Notes: generated by a model not told the origin, from the letters alone. A stretch of DNA of 64,000 nucleotides from Chitinophagaceae bacterium (GCA_020403425.1 JADBXR010000010.1:1-64000), one strand, 5' to 3'; positions 1-8,164 are shown, counted from the stretch's first letter. Made by a program: numbers and translations.

Positions 1-90
1 ACGCCAAGTGAGGCACATTCTTCAACCAAACAACCTCAAAAAAAATGGACAAAGAAACAATACCGTAAAGCTAAATCAGTACTATTGTAA
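1..90 (+). CDS. 3' end of an unidentified ORF (truncated by window edge)
   Basis: Frame 1 is open from the first base to a TAA at 88-90 and encodes 29 residues rich in Lys, Gln and Thr, ending in KSVLL. A basic C-terminal tail of this kind is plausible for a nucleic-acid-binding protein. The fragment is too short to identify, and a chance open frame of this length is likely enough that this is only a candidate. Its last ten codons overlap the first unit of the 32-bp dyad array. If real, it is convergent with dnaX, so the repeats downstream lie between two gene ends. Confidence 0.3.
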   Translation, partial: TPSEAHSSTKQPQKKWTKKQYRKAKSVLL

Positions 91-188
91 AACACTGTAA
101 AGCTTATTTAGTGCTATCGCTAAATACTGTAAAGTCCTCGTAGTAATTTGATCCTCAACTGTAAAGTTTTTTCAGTACAAGACAGGCT
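61..188. repeat. Four 32-bp-spaced dyad repeats (iteron-like array)
   Basis: A GTAAAG core recurs at exactly 32-bp intervals in units starting at 61, 93, 125 and 157. Each unit begins (T/C/A)ACTGTAAAG (unit 1 has ACCG) and carries (C/T)AGT(A/G) 16-20 bases later, so each is an imperfect inverted repeat of the type TACTG-N11-CAGTA. In unit 2 the outer pair is C/G instead of T/A, which keeps the symmetry. The last 10 bp of each unit are unconserved. Reverse-oriented relatives of the core occur at 281-288 (CTTTACAG) and 461-470 (TTTTACAGTG). Thirty-two bp is about three helical turns, so the sites face the same side of the DNA, as expected for an array bound by one protein. The function is unknown. 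Confidence 0.75.
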
Positions 189-225
189 TATTGTAAACTA
201 TTGATTATCCGTATTAAACAGGCAG

Positions 226-280
226 ATGACCCGCAGATAACCCGCCTATGACCCGCAGATAAACCGCCAATAACCCGCAT
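226..280. repeat. Five tandem 11-bp repeats, consensus ATRACCCGCMN
   Basis: Five contiguous 11-mers run from 226: ATGACCCGCAG, ATAACCCGCCT, ATGACCCGCAG, ATAAACCGCCA, ATAACCCGCAT. A degenerate copy precedes them at 215-225, and a related inverted segment (CGGATAATCTGCGG) follows at 303-316. The period is one helical turn. Together with the dyad array and the GTGTATACAC palindrome at 316-325, it makes this a dense, non-coding, protein-binding-like block. Confidence 0.75.
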
Positions 281-512
281 CTTTACAGAGACGGTTCATC
301 GTCGGATAATCTGCGGTGTATACACGGTATATCAGGTAAATAAGATACTATCTGATCCGGAAAGAGGGAACATCAGGAACCTGGGAAAAATGGGAAGGTC
401 GCGGGTAGCACATGGGTGTGGATAGGGGCGCTCGTGACCATTGATCGACCGAGTGATCTTTTTTACAGTGTATCAGGTAATACGGAGGATGTGGCGACCC
501 TAAGAAAGAGCG
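281..512. other. Gene-free segment upstream of the dnaX 3' end
   Basis: No convincing gene is visible here. Contents are a 10-bp palindrome GTGTATACAC at 316-325, a twice-repeated phrase TATCAGGTAA (at 331 and 471), one reversed DnaA-box-like 9-mer TGTGGATAG at 417-425, and the two reversed dyad cores noted for the array. The 62-aa ORF at 416-604 runs into dnaX antisense and looks spurious. Confidence 0.5.
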
Positions 513-2336
513 CTAATAATCTATCTCCAGTTTCAGCCTTTCTTTCAATTCCTTCACCAGTGGGTATTGTTCTGCAATGTGCTCAAATTTCTGCTTGCTG
601 TTGAGGCGCATGTGTACGGGTATGTCCTCTCTTTCCGAGGCTTCTACCAGCACATCGAAGGTAATGGTGCGGTTATTGAAACTGGTTTGCAGATGGTCTG
701 TCAGCATCATCCGTTCCTGTTCCACAAATTTCTGGGATGTGAGTGCGGAAACGGTAATGGTAAAACGGATATCATTCTCTATCGTGAGCCTGGCCGATCG
801 GAAGGTGCCGGCGGAGGAGTGCTTCTGTTGTTTTTCCAGTTGTGCGGTATAGCTGTCCCAGCACTCGCGCAGTTTCTCCATATTCAGTGTTTCGGCCTCT
901 TTTACTTCTTCAATGGCATACTGGTCGCCGTATTTTTCGCGCAAAGTGTCCAGCAAACGCTTCTTGGTGCCACCCGATGCAGGTGGCATATTGCGGGGAG
1001 CCGGTTTGGGTGCGGTCGGTTGAGGTGCCGCCTGAACCGGTGCGGTTGTCTTTGGGGCTGCAGCCGCTGTGGCCTGCGTTGCCGGTCTTTGCTCTATGTA
1101 TAAACGGGCTTCGTTGGCAGGTGCGGCGATGCCGGCCGGTTTGAACTGAACAGGGATGACCGGTCTGGTTCGGAAGGCTACCGGTCCGTCAAGTCGTTTT
1201 TTTTTAACTACCTGTCCGTTTTCTACGGATAGGTCAATGGCCTGCTGCAGGAAGTTGAGCTTGATCAATGTCAGCTCTACATGCAATCGTTTGTTGCGGG
1301 CCATCTTATAGTTGATCTCAGATTCGTTCAGGATATTCAGTGCACTGACCAGGTAAGACATGCCTGTTTTGGAAGCGGTGGCCACATATTTGTCGCGCAT
1401 GCCTTCCACCACTTCGAGTAAGGCGGCGGATTTGGGATCCTTGCATACGAGCAGGTTGCGGATGAATTCCGCGAAACCATTCAATACCAGGTCACCTTCA
1501 AAGCCTTTCCGGTTGATCTCATCGAACAGTAACATGGCGGCTGCCATGTCCTGCTGCTGCATGGATTCGAGTAATTTGAAATAATAATCTTCGTCCAGAA
1601 TATTCAGGTGCTCCAGCGTATTCTGATAGGTGACCGTTCCATTGGTGAAGCTGACGATCTTATCGAGGATACTAAGCGAGTCGCGCATGCAACCCTCACT
1701 TTTCTGTGCGATCACCTGGAGTGCGGCCTTCTCGGCTTTGATCTCTTCCTTATCTACGATCTCCTGCAGGTGATCGACCGTATCGTCATTGGTGATGCGT
1801 TTGAAATCGAAGATCTGGCAACGGCTCAGGATCGTTGGCAGGATCTTGTGTTTCTCAGTGGTGGCCAGAATGAAAATGGCATAGGAGGGTGGTTCTTCCA
1901 GCGTTTTCAGGAAGGCGTTGAAGGCGCTGGCGCTCAGCATGTGCACCTCGTCCACGATATATACCTTGTACTTACCCGCCTGTGGTGCAAACCGAACCTG
2001 TTCTACCAGCGTACGGATATCATCCACCGAGTTATTGCTGGCGGCATCCAATTCGTGAATATTGAGCGAAGTGCCCGCATCGAACGATACGCAGCTGTTG
2101 CAGGTGTTACAGGCTTCGCCATCGGGGGTAGGGTTGGTACAGTTGATGGTTTTGGCAAGGATACGGGCACAGGTGGTCTTACCCACTCCACGCGGACCGC
2201 AAAACAGGAAGGCATGTGCCAGCTGGTTATTGCGGATCGCATTTTTTAAGGTAGTAGTGATATGCGACTGCCCCACCACCGTGTTAAAATTCTGTGGCCT
2301 GTATTTTCGTGCCGAAACAATAAACTTATTCTCCAT
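513..2336 (-). CDS. dnaX: DNA polymerase III subunit gamma/tau
   Basis: Clamp-loader ATPase that loads the beta clamp and holds the replisome together. The 607-aa product has a P-loop GPRGVGKT (residues 47-54), the four zinc-binding cysteines C66, C76, C79 and C82, a Walker B VYIVDEVHML (about 125-134), the EEPP segment (147-150) and the SRC sensor motif (about 171-173). These define AAA+ domains I-II. Domain III follows, then an Ala/Pro/Thr-rich linker around residues 410-460 and a C-terminal tau-like domain. ATG at 2336 gives the expected MENKFIVSARKYRP start. It lies in the same orientation as dnaB 4 kb away, both reading away from the candidate oriC. No programmed-frameshift slippery site for a short gamma form was located. 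Confidence 0.97.
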   Translation of the reverse strand: MENKFIVSARKYRPQNFNTVVGQSHITTTLKNAIRNNQLAHAFLFCGPRGVGKTTCARILAKTINCTNPTPDGEACNTCNSCVSFDAGTSLNIHELDAASNNSVDDIRTLVEQVRFAPQAGKYKVYIVDEVHMLSASAFNAFLKTLEEPPSYAIFILATTEKHKILPTILSRCQIFDFKRITNDDTVDHLQEIVDKEEIKAEKAALQVIAQKSEGCMRDSLSILDKIVSFTNGTVTYQNTLEHLNILDEDYYFKLLESMQQQDMAAAMLLFDEINRKGFEGDLVLNGFAEFIRNLLVCKDPKSAALLEVVEGMRDKYVATASKTGMSYLVSALNILNESEINYKMARNKRLHVELTLIKLNFLQQAIDLSVENGQVVKKKRLDGPVAFRTRPVIPVQFKPAGIAAPANEARLYIEQRPATQATAAAAPKTTAPVQAAPQPTAPKPAPRNMPPASGGTKKRLLDTLREKYGDQYAIEEVKEAETLNMEKLRECWDSYTAQLEKQQKHSSAGTFRSARLTIENDIRFTITVSALTSQKFVEQERMMLTDHLQTSFNNRTITFDVLVEASEREDIPVHMRLNSKQKFEHIAEQYPLVKELKERLKLEIDY

Positions 2337-2438
2337 AGCGAGTTTGCAAGATACATATTAGCTGTCAGCCACAGGCCATCGGCAGCCGGCTTCTGGTCAA
2401 TGTGAACAATTTTCAGAACCATGCCGGCCCGGACTGGT

Positions 2439-3608
2439 TCAATATTCCATTTCCGGGTGACGCTCAAAGGTTTGCTGCCGGTCGAACAGATAGCGGAAAG
2501 TGACCATACGGCGGCTTTGCCTGCCTCCCAGGCTTTTATAGATATTGATCATTTTCGGGTTCCAGTCTCCCGCCCAGCCCATTTCATATTGGGTATACCA
2601 GCCCTTGCCTTGTAACAGCAGGGCACATTCATAGATCATAAAACTGTCGATACCCAATGCCTGGTACTTAGGCACCACCCCGAAGGCCAGACCGGTAAGC
2701 CGTTTGTTATAACCGGTTCTCTTCATCCATAACAAACGCAGTTTCTCCAGGATCCCCAGTTTGCCATTAAAATGTTTGAAGTACTGGTTCAGGTCGGGTA
2801 TGTTGATGAACATGGCAATGGGTTCCTCCTGGTAATAGGCAAACCATACTACCCGCTCATCCATGATGGGTTTCATTTTTGAGAACATTTTCATCACCTG
2901 TTCCTTGGTGATCTCCTTGTTCTCTCCGTGCTGAGCCCAGGCCGCGTTGTACACCGTGGCAAAATCACCGGCATATTTTTCCAGTGCACTCAGTTTCACA
3001 TGCCTGGCCGCATAACCTGGTTTGGCTTTGAATTTGGCATGCCTTTCTGCAAAACGTTCCGGCAGGGGATCGTCCACGTTCATGTAGTAGTAATACTGGT
3101 TGTAATAATTCTGAAAACCATATTGCTCAAACAGTTTCTCGTAGTAGGGAGGGTTGAATGACATACCATACATGGGCTCACTGTCAAATCCATCCACCAT
3201 CAGTCCCCACCATTTGTCACGGTCGCCAAAGTTGATCGGTCCATCCATGGCCTGCATGCCTTTGCTCTGTAACCATTTTTTGGCGGTATCAAACAGTAGG
3301 TTGGCAGCTTCCTGGTCGTTGATACAGTCAAAAAAACCGACACCACCCGTAGGGAAACTGGTTCCCTTATTGATGTATTTGGAATTGGTGAAGGCTGCGA
3401 TACGGCCAATCAGTTGGCCGTTATCGTCTTTCAGGACCCATCGTTTGGTCTCTCCGTATTTGTAATGTTTGTTCTTGGCAGCGTCGAACACATCATTCAC
3501 CTCATTATCCAGCGAACGGATGTATACGGGGTTCTCCCGGTTCATCAGTGCGTTCACTTCCAGAAATTCCTTGGCGGTTCTCGTATTGGTTACTTCTACC
3601 AGTTGCAT
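2439..3608 (-). CDS. GNAT-like conserved hypothetical protein
   Basis: A 389-aa soluble protein with no signal peptide. It resembles the long GNAT-like hypotheticals that are common in Bacteroidota. The N-terminal half (about 1-190) has a partial acetyltransferase-like strand pattern (KRWVLKDDNGQLIGRIAAF). The C-terminal half contains a second one (LTGLAFGVVPKYQALGIDSFMI, typical of the acetyl-CoA binding V-x-P-x-Y-x-x-x-G segment). Tyr and Trp are frequent, including a YYNQYYYY run. The substrate is unknown. Its ATG at 3608 is 16 nt below a TACATTTG promoter element, so it probably starts its own transcript, possibly extending into dnaX 103 bp downstream. Confidence 0.75.
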   Translation of the reverse strand: MQLVEVTNTRTAKEFLEVNALMNRENPVYIRSLDNEVNDVFDAAKNKHYKYGETKRWVLKDDNGQLIGRIAAFTNSKYINKGTSFPTGGVGFFDCINDQEAANLLFDTAKKWLQSKGMQAMDGPINFGDRDKWWGLMVDGFDSEPMYGMSFNPPYYEKLFEQYGFQNYYNQYYYYMNVDDPLPERFAERHAKFKAKPGYAARHVKLSALEKYAGDFATVYNAAWAQHGENKEITKEQVMKMFSKMKPIMDERVVWFAYYQEEPIAMFINIPDLNQYFKHFNGKLGILEKLRLLWMKRTGYNKRLTGLAFGVVPKYQALGIDSFMIYECALLLQGKGWYTQYEMGWAGDWNPKMINIYKSLGGRQSRRMVTFRYLFDRQQTFERHPEMEY

Positions 3609-3624
3609 AGTGACCCTGTTTTTA

Positions 3625-3632
3625 CAAATGTA
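3625..3632 (-). promoter_or_regulatory. TAnnTTTG -7 element for the GNAT-like gene
   Basis: The minus strand reads TACATTTG, an exact match to the Bacteroidota -7 consensus, 16 nt upstream of the ATG at 3608. No clear -33 TTG was identified. Confidence 0.5.
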
Positions 3633-3689
3633 CTGTTTGGATATATCTCCGCGAAAACCCGTTGATCGGCTTTCCGGTCATCGGACGGA

Positions 3690-5288
3690 TCATTTAACGA
3701 ATAATTTCTCGGCCATTTTTTCGTCGTGTTTGTACAGGTCGTTGCGGAAATTCATTTTTCCTTCCGCATCCACCCAGGCAGTGAAATACACAACGTAGAC
3801 CGGTATGGGTTTGTTGATGTTCACCCATTTTTCTTTTGATAAATGCATGGCACTGTCAATGGTGTCACTGGTCCAGCTGGGATCGTCACGCAGCAGGTAT
3901 TCCGCAAATCTTTTGGGTTCACTGATTCGGATACAGCCATGACTGAAGCTACGGTTGGTCATTGAGAACAGTTCCTTATTGGGCGTGTCATGCAGATAGA
4001 TGTTATAATTGTTGGGGAACAGGAATTTTACCAGTCCCAGTGCATTGGTAGGACCCGGCCGCTGCCTGATCTCGGGTAATCCGCCACTGTAGGAAGTGAT
4101 CTCCATGTTGTTCCTTGCCAGGTAATGGCTGTTTCTCCGGATGGCGGGTAATATTTCGTTGCGGGTGATGCTGGGCGGCACATTCCAGTAGGGACTGAAC
4201 ACCACGTATTTCAGGTTGCTGGTAAAGATCACCGTATTGTTGGCCGCTTTGCCTACGATCACGTTCATCTCCATTACCTGCCGGCCGCTATCCATCACAT
4301 GCAGTTTGAATTCGGGAATATTCACCAGCACAAAATTGCTGCCCCTTTCTGCGGGCATCCACCTGACCCTTTCAATGTTGACCAGGATCTGCCGGATGCG
4401 GTCTGACAGGGAAACATTCAGTTCCGCGATCATTCTGCTGCCAATCACGCCGTCTGTGGCCAGTCCCATTCTTTGCTGGAATGTTCTTACCGCAACTGCT
4501 AGTGAGCTGTCGAAGAGGTTGCTGGTATTGCCTGCGGGCATATCGCCCAGTAACTGCAGCCGTTGTTTGATCTGGGTGATGCGATAAGCGGTGTCACCCG
4601 CCTTCAGTGATTTTTTTACGGGGGCGATGCTGTCTTTCGGATATTGTTTTTCCAGGGCCAGGTATTTTGCCAGCTGTTCCTGCAATTTGTGGTATTGCGG
4701 GTTCACAGTTAGTAAGGGTACTCCTTCTGCCTGTGGTGTTTTCAGTGTGGAGTCCAGTAAAGCTGTAAGGTTGATCTTTTTCTTGGGTATGTACCAGCCC
4801 AGTTGCCTGGCATCGAGGTCGCTGCCTTTGAACACTTTGGCTGCATAACGGAAGAACTGACCCGTCAGCAAAAGTTCTGCCTGTAATACTTTGGGATCGC
4901 CCATGCTGGGTCTTGCTTTCCGGATATGCATGTCCTCAAAAAGTTCCTCCAGCAGTTGATTGTAGAAAGAACTGTCTGAAAAATCCGTGATATAACTGCG
5001 CTGCAGGTTCAGGAAGTTATGTGCCTGCTCGGCAAGGCCGGTTGTATCGAACCAGGCATATTCATAATTGCGGTGATGGTAGAAGTTCCGGAATTGTGTG
5101 GCGAAATCAGCAAATTCGGAATGTTTTGCCAGGAAACTGTCTACGGTTGCACTGTCCAGGAATACCGGGTTAAAGGATGTGGCAGGGGTAACAGTGGTGT
5201 CTCTGGCCACTGCATGGTTAGGCGTGAAATATTTGCAGGAACAAAATACCAGCAATAAGAATGTTATGCCCAAAAAAATGCGTCTCAT
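3690..5288 (-). CDS. L,D-transpeptidase (YkuD/YcbB type), lipoprotein
   Basis: Probable periplasmic enzyme that makes or remodels 3-3 peptidoglycan crosslinks. The 532-aa product begins with a hydrophobic signal and a Cys pair (C16, C18) compatible with a lipobox. A scaffold domain covers about 35-240. A peptidoglycan-binding repeat lies around 240-300 (ITQIKQRLQLLGD ... FQQRMGLATDGVIG). The YkuD catalytic domain ends with the signature SHGCIR, with His450 and nucleophile Cys452. The domain order matches the large YcbB/LdtD subgroup rather than the short ErfK enzymes. The start at 5288 gives a clean signal sequence. The gene stands alone, 57 bp downstream of rsmE. Confidence 0.92.
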   Translation of the reverse strand: MRRIFLGITFLLLVFCSCKYFTPNHAVARDTTVTPATSFNPVFLDSATVDSFLAKHSEFADFATQFRNFYHHRNYEYAWFDTTGLAEQAHNFLNLQRSYITDFSDSSFYNQLLEELFEDMHIRKARPSMGDPKVLQAELLLTGQFFRYAAKVFKGSDLDARQLGWYIPKKKINLTALLDSTLKTPQAEGVPLLTVNPQYHKLQEQLAKYLALEKQYPKDSIAPVKKSLKAGDTAYRITQIKQRLQLLGDMPAGNTSNLFDSSLAVAVRTFQQRMGLATDGVIGSRMIAELNVSLSDRIRQILVNIERVRWMPAERGSNFVLVNIPEFKLHVMDSGRQVMEMNVIVGKAANNTVIFTSNLKYVVFSPYWNVPPSITRNEILPAIRRNSHYLARNNMEITSYSGGLPEIRQRPGPTNALGLVKFLFPNNYNIYLHDTPNKELFSMTNRSFSHGCIRISEPKRFAEYLLRDDPSWTSDTIDSAMHLSKEKWVNINKPIPVYVVYFTAWVDAEGKMNFRNDLYKHDEKMAEKLFVK

Positions 5289-5345
5289 GGTGTTTTGAAT
5301 GTACTAAATGAACTTTTCCTTTACCGGGCCTTGGGGGCATTGTTG

Positions 5346-6050
5346 TTATCTATTTACCAGCAAAGCAGATGCCACAACCCCGGCTGTTTCGGCACGAAGG
5401 CGGGTATCTCCCAAACTGACAGGTTCGTAACCTTGTTCCAATGCCATTTTGATCTCTGCGGGGGTGAAGTCGCCTTCCGGACCGATCAGGATCTCTGTTG
5501 CCGGCGAAAGGGGCAGGTCCTTGATCAGTTGTTTGGTACTTTCTTCGCAATGGGCCACCAGTTTCTGTTGCCAGCCGGATCCGGTAACATGGTCGGCAAA
5601 GGATACGGGCTCGTGCAGTAAGGGCAACCAGGCCTGTTGGCTTTGCAGCATGGCGGCGATCAGTATGCCGTTCAACCTGTCGTGTCTAAAGCGGCTATGT
5701 TCTGTTCGCTGGCTCAGCAGTGGCTGTATCTCTGTAACGCCGATCTCTGTTGCTTTCTCCAGGAACCATTCAAAACGGCTCGCATTCTTCAGCAGGGAAA
5801 TGGCGATACCTGTTTTTTGAGAGGGAGCGGGTTGTGAACGGTGTTCTTCGATCAGTACCACAGTCTTTTTTTTGTCTGCGCTAATGATGCAGGCCAGGTA
5901 TAGGTTTCCCCGGCCATCTGTCAGTTGGAGTTTGGCACCCGACTGCATCCGCAATACCTGTATGCAGTGTCTACTGGTTTCCTCACTCAGGGTAACATGA
6001 GCATGTATACCTGGTATGGCCTGTTCGTAGAAAAAAGGGAGCGACGACAT
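5346..6050 (-). CDS. rsmE: 16S rRNA (uracil-1498-N3)-methyltransferase
   Basis: SAM-dependent SPOUT methyltransferase that modifies U1498 of 16S rRNA. The 234-aa length matches the family. An N-terminal PUA-like domain (1-70, with the HCIQVLRMQSG segment) precedes the knotted catalytic domain. The SAM-binding signatures are ILIGPEGDFTPAE (about 188-199) and SLGDTRLRAETA (about 212-223). It reads in the same direction as dnaB and the L,D-transpeptidase, but a promoter-like TACCTTTG 43 nt upstream suggests separate transcription. Confidence 0.95.
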   Translation of the reverse strand: MSSLPFFYEQAIPGIHAHVTLSEETSRHCIQVLRMQSGAKLQLTDGRGNLYLACIISADKKKTVVLIEEHRSQPAPSQKTGIAISLLKNASRFEWFLEKATEIGVTEIQPLLSQRTEHSRFRHDRLNGILIAAMLQSQQAWLPLLHEPVSFADHVTGSGWQQKLVAHCEESTKQLIKDLPLSPATEILIGPEGDFTPAEIKMALEQGYEPVSLGDTRLRAETAGVVASALLVNR

Positions 6051-6093
6051 GATCGGAAAAGTACAGGGTTAGCAGTACGTAATGGTATTTCTG

Positions 6094-6101
6094 CAAAGGT
6101 A
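6094..6101 (-). promoter_or_regulatory. TAnnTTTG -7 element for rsmE
   Basis: The minus strand reads TACCTTTG, 43 nt upstream of the rsmE ATG and inside the 83-bp gap between dnaB and rsmE. Confidence 0.45.
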
Positions 6102-6133
6102 CGGATTCCTGTACCGTACCTTGGTGTAAGCCC

Positions 6134-7705
6134 TTAGAAGGGTGCGTCGTTGTCGAAGCCTTCATCAAAATCACCCCCGTTCATCTTGCTGCCTTTCTGG
6201 ATAAAGAGTTTGCTGTCTCCGGCGCCACCTGCTGCCGGTGGCACTGATGGACCAACCGGTTTCCAGCTTCCGCCCAGTCCCGGCATTCCGCCGTTATCGT
6301 CCCACTCTTCAAATTTCTGGATCTCCAGTTTGGCGCGCAGTTTCACGGTCTCAAGTGAACCGTTCCGGTGTTTGGCGATACGTACATGCGTTTCACCATG
6401 GGTGCTTTCGCCATGTTCGTTGTTCATCACTTCATAGTATTCCGGACGGTAGATGAACATGACCATATCGGCATCCTGTTCAATGGCTCCTGATTCACGG
6501 AGGTCACTCAACTGCGGCATCTTACTTTCCTTACGGGTCTCGACCGCACGGCTTAACTGGCTCAAGGCAATGATGGGTACGTTCAGTTCCTTGGCGAGCG
6601 CTTTCAGGTTACGGGAGATATTGCTGATCTCCTGTTCCCGGTTGCTGTTCCGGTCGCCGCTGCCGCTCATGAGCTGCAGGTAGTCGATGATGATGATGCC
6701 TACATTGTGTTTGTTCACCAGCCTTCTGGCTTTGGCGCGGAATTCGAAGATGTTCAGTGCTGCGGTATCATCGATGAAAATAGGGGCCACTTCCAGTTTC
6801 TTGATGCCCTTGCTCAGCAGTTGTTCGTACTCGTAGTTCTCCAGTTTGCCCCGGCTGATCTTTTCCATCTTGATCTCGCTCTCGGCACTCAGGATACGCT
6901 GTACCAGCTGTGAGGCGCTCATCTCCAGCGAAAAGAAACCCACAGGTACCGGTTTGGTAGGATGCAGGGCCGAATTCCGGGCCAGGTTCAGTGCGAAGGC
7001 TGTTTTACCCACGGAAGGACGTGCCGCCAGGATGATCAGGTCCGTAGGCTGCCAGCCATAGGTGATGCGGTCCAGCGTAGGGAAACCGCTGGGTACTCCC
7101 GAAATATCTTCGGTCTTGGTACGCAGTTCATCGATACGGTTGATGGTCTTGGCCAGTACGTTCTGGATATCTTCAAAGTTCTTCTTCAGGTAATTGTTGG
7201 TGATGTTGAACATCTTGGTCTCACTCTCATCCAGCAGGTCGAAAACGTCCGTGCTGTCCTCATAAGCGTCGCCAATGATCTCGCCACTGATGCGGATCAG
7301 TTCGCGCTGGATGAATTTCTGCAGTACGATACGGGCATGCGCTTCAATATTGGCGGTAGACACCACCGAGTTGGTGAGTTTGGTCACGTAATAAGGTCCA
7401 CCCACTGCATCCAGCTGCTCGCGCATTTTCAGTTCCTCCACCACGGTCAGGATATCGATGGGCATACTTTTCTGCTGCAGGCCCTGCATGGCTTTGTATA
7501 TCAGCTGATTGGCCTCAACGTAAAAACATTCGGGTTTGATGATCTCAGAGATGGTATCAAAAGCGCTTTTTTCCAGCATTACGGCACCCAGTACCGCTTC
7601 CTCCAGTTCCTTTGCCTGTGGCGGTACTTTGCCATACAGCATGGTGCTCATGTCTATCGAGGTCTTCCTTCTTTTCCGGTCTTTGTTCAGGCTGGTGAGA
7701 TCCAT
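6134..7705 (-). CDS. dnaB: Replicative DNA helicase DnaB
   Basis: Hexameric 5'-3' helicase of the replication fork. The 523-aa protein has the N-terminal DnaB domain (about 30-135, starting GKVPPQAKELEEAVLGAVML), a linker, and a RecA-like C-terminal domain with Walker A ARPSVGKT, the GFFSLEMS motif, Walker B GIIIIDYLQLM and the SQLSRAVE(T) motif. It ends in a Gly/Pro-rich, acidic tail (FDEGFDNDAPF). No intein is present. The gene fires leftward from the candidate oriC at 7706-8164, so helicase and origin are immediate neighbours. Confidence 0.97.
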   Translation of the reverse strand: MDLTSLNKDRKRRKTSIDMSTMLYGKVPPQAKELEEAVLGAVMLEKSAFDTISEIIKPECFYVEANQLIYKAMQGLQQKSMPIDILTVVEELKMREQLDAVGGPYYVTKLTNSVVSTANIEAHARIVLQKFIQRELIRISGEIIGDAYEDSTDVFDLLDESETKMFNITNNYLKKNFEDIQNVLAKTINRIDELRTKTEDISGVPSGFPTLDRITYGWQPTDLIILAARPSVGKTAFALNLARNSALHPTKPVPVGFFSLEMSASQLVQRILSAESEIKMEKISRGKLENYEYEQLLSKGIKKLEVAPIFIDDTAALNIFEFRAKARRLVNKHNVGIIIIDYLQLMSGSGDRNSNREQEISNISRNLKALAKELNVPIIALSQLSRAVETRKESKMPQLSDLRESGAIEQDADMVMFIYRPEYYEVMNNEHGESTHGETHVRIAKHRNGSLETVKLRAKLEIQKFEEWDDNGGMPGLGGSWKPVGPSVPPAAGGAGDSKLFIQKGSKMNGGDFDEGFDNDAPF

Positions 7706-7961
7706 GTATCGTCAGTTCTTTAAAGAGTTAGTAAACTTTTTTGCCATTCTTCCGAGGAACAGTGTCCGTGTTAAGGAATTGTTACCCTGGAAGGAAAGGG
7801 GAGCGAATATATGGGTTAGAAAGTGGCCTCAGAAAATTTTTTCGGGCAATTTTCATCCACAGTCAATCCCAAGGCTATCCACAGTCAGCTGCCCTCTATC
7901 CACACAAATTACTAAGCTTATCCACCAAAATCAAAAGTTTTCCGCTATCCTCACCCGGTAA

Positions 7962-7979
7962 TGCACAGGGCCCTGTGCA
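7962..7979. repeat. 18-bp perfect palindrome next to DnaA boxes
   Basis: TGCACAGGGCCCTGTGCA is perfectly self-complementary with no loop, 9 bp beyond the last DnaA-like box. A loop-free GC-rich palindrome fits a dimeric protein site better than a terminator, since no T-tract follows. Confidence 0.7.
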
Positions 7980-8044
7980 GAAAGAATTCTCAGAAAAAAA
8001 GGGGGCTTTCAGGGGAAATGGCGTAACTGGTATGCGGGGGTTTA

Positions 8045-8104
8045 GTGAGTGGTGAGTGGTGAATGGGCTGTTTTTTCACTGCCTGCTCACCACTCACCAC
8101 TCAC
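8045..8104. repeat. Heptamer inverted-repeat element A (dnaB-pheT gap)
   Basis: The left arm 8045-8062 is GTGAGTG repeated (two and a half heptamers). The right arm 8087-8104 is its perfect 18-nt reverse complement, followed by further related words up to about 8113 (GATTCACG). The 24-nt spacer is T-rich. It lies between the DnaA-box cluster and the pheT promoter. Confidence 0.85.
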
Positions 8105-8133
8105 GATTCACGTCCCACGTGAATTTTATCGCT

Positions 8134-8141
8134 TATTTTTG
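8134..8141 (+). promoter_or_regulatory. TAnnTTTG -7 element for pheT
   Basis: TATTTTTG, 23 nt upstream of the pheT ATG. No convincing -33 TTG is visible, because that position falls in the right arm of element A. Confidence 0.5.
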
Positions 8142-8164
8142 ATGCCCGTAAAGAGCAAGCAACT

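Larger units (their letters stand above)
7706..8164. other. Candidate chromosomal origin region (oriC-like)
   Basis: This 459-bp gene-free stretch lies between divergent dnaB (-) and pheT (+), at the point where gene orientation switches. It contains four same-strand 9-mers one mismatch from the DnaA box TTATCCACA: TCATCCACA 7853-7861, CTATCCACA 7875-7883, CTATCCACA 7896-7904, TTATCCACC 7918-7926. Start-to-start spacings are 22, 21 and 22 bp. A weaker CTATCCTCA follows at 7945. AT-rich stretches that could unwind flank them (about 7711-7745 and 7831-7856), and an 18-bp perfect palindrome lies at 7962-7979. The right part holds heptamer element A and the pheT promoter. DnaA-box clustering plus strand switch is the evidence; origin function is inferred. 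Confidence 0.6.

Noticed and set aside
61-188. Possible CRISPR array because of regular 32-bp spacing
   Set aside because: The repeats are short, imperfect dyads with 10-bp unconserved gaps. There are no 30-bp-class identical repeats with unique spacers, and no cas genes.
2346-2420. Another repeat element (GCTGTCAGCCACAGGCC words) before dnaX
   Set aside because: The words are few, irregular and lack an opposing arm. The similarity to the heptamer family is not above chance.
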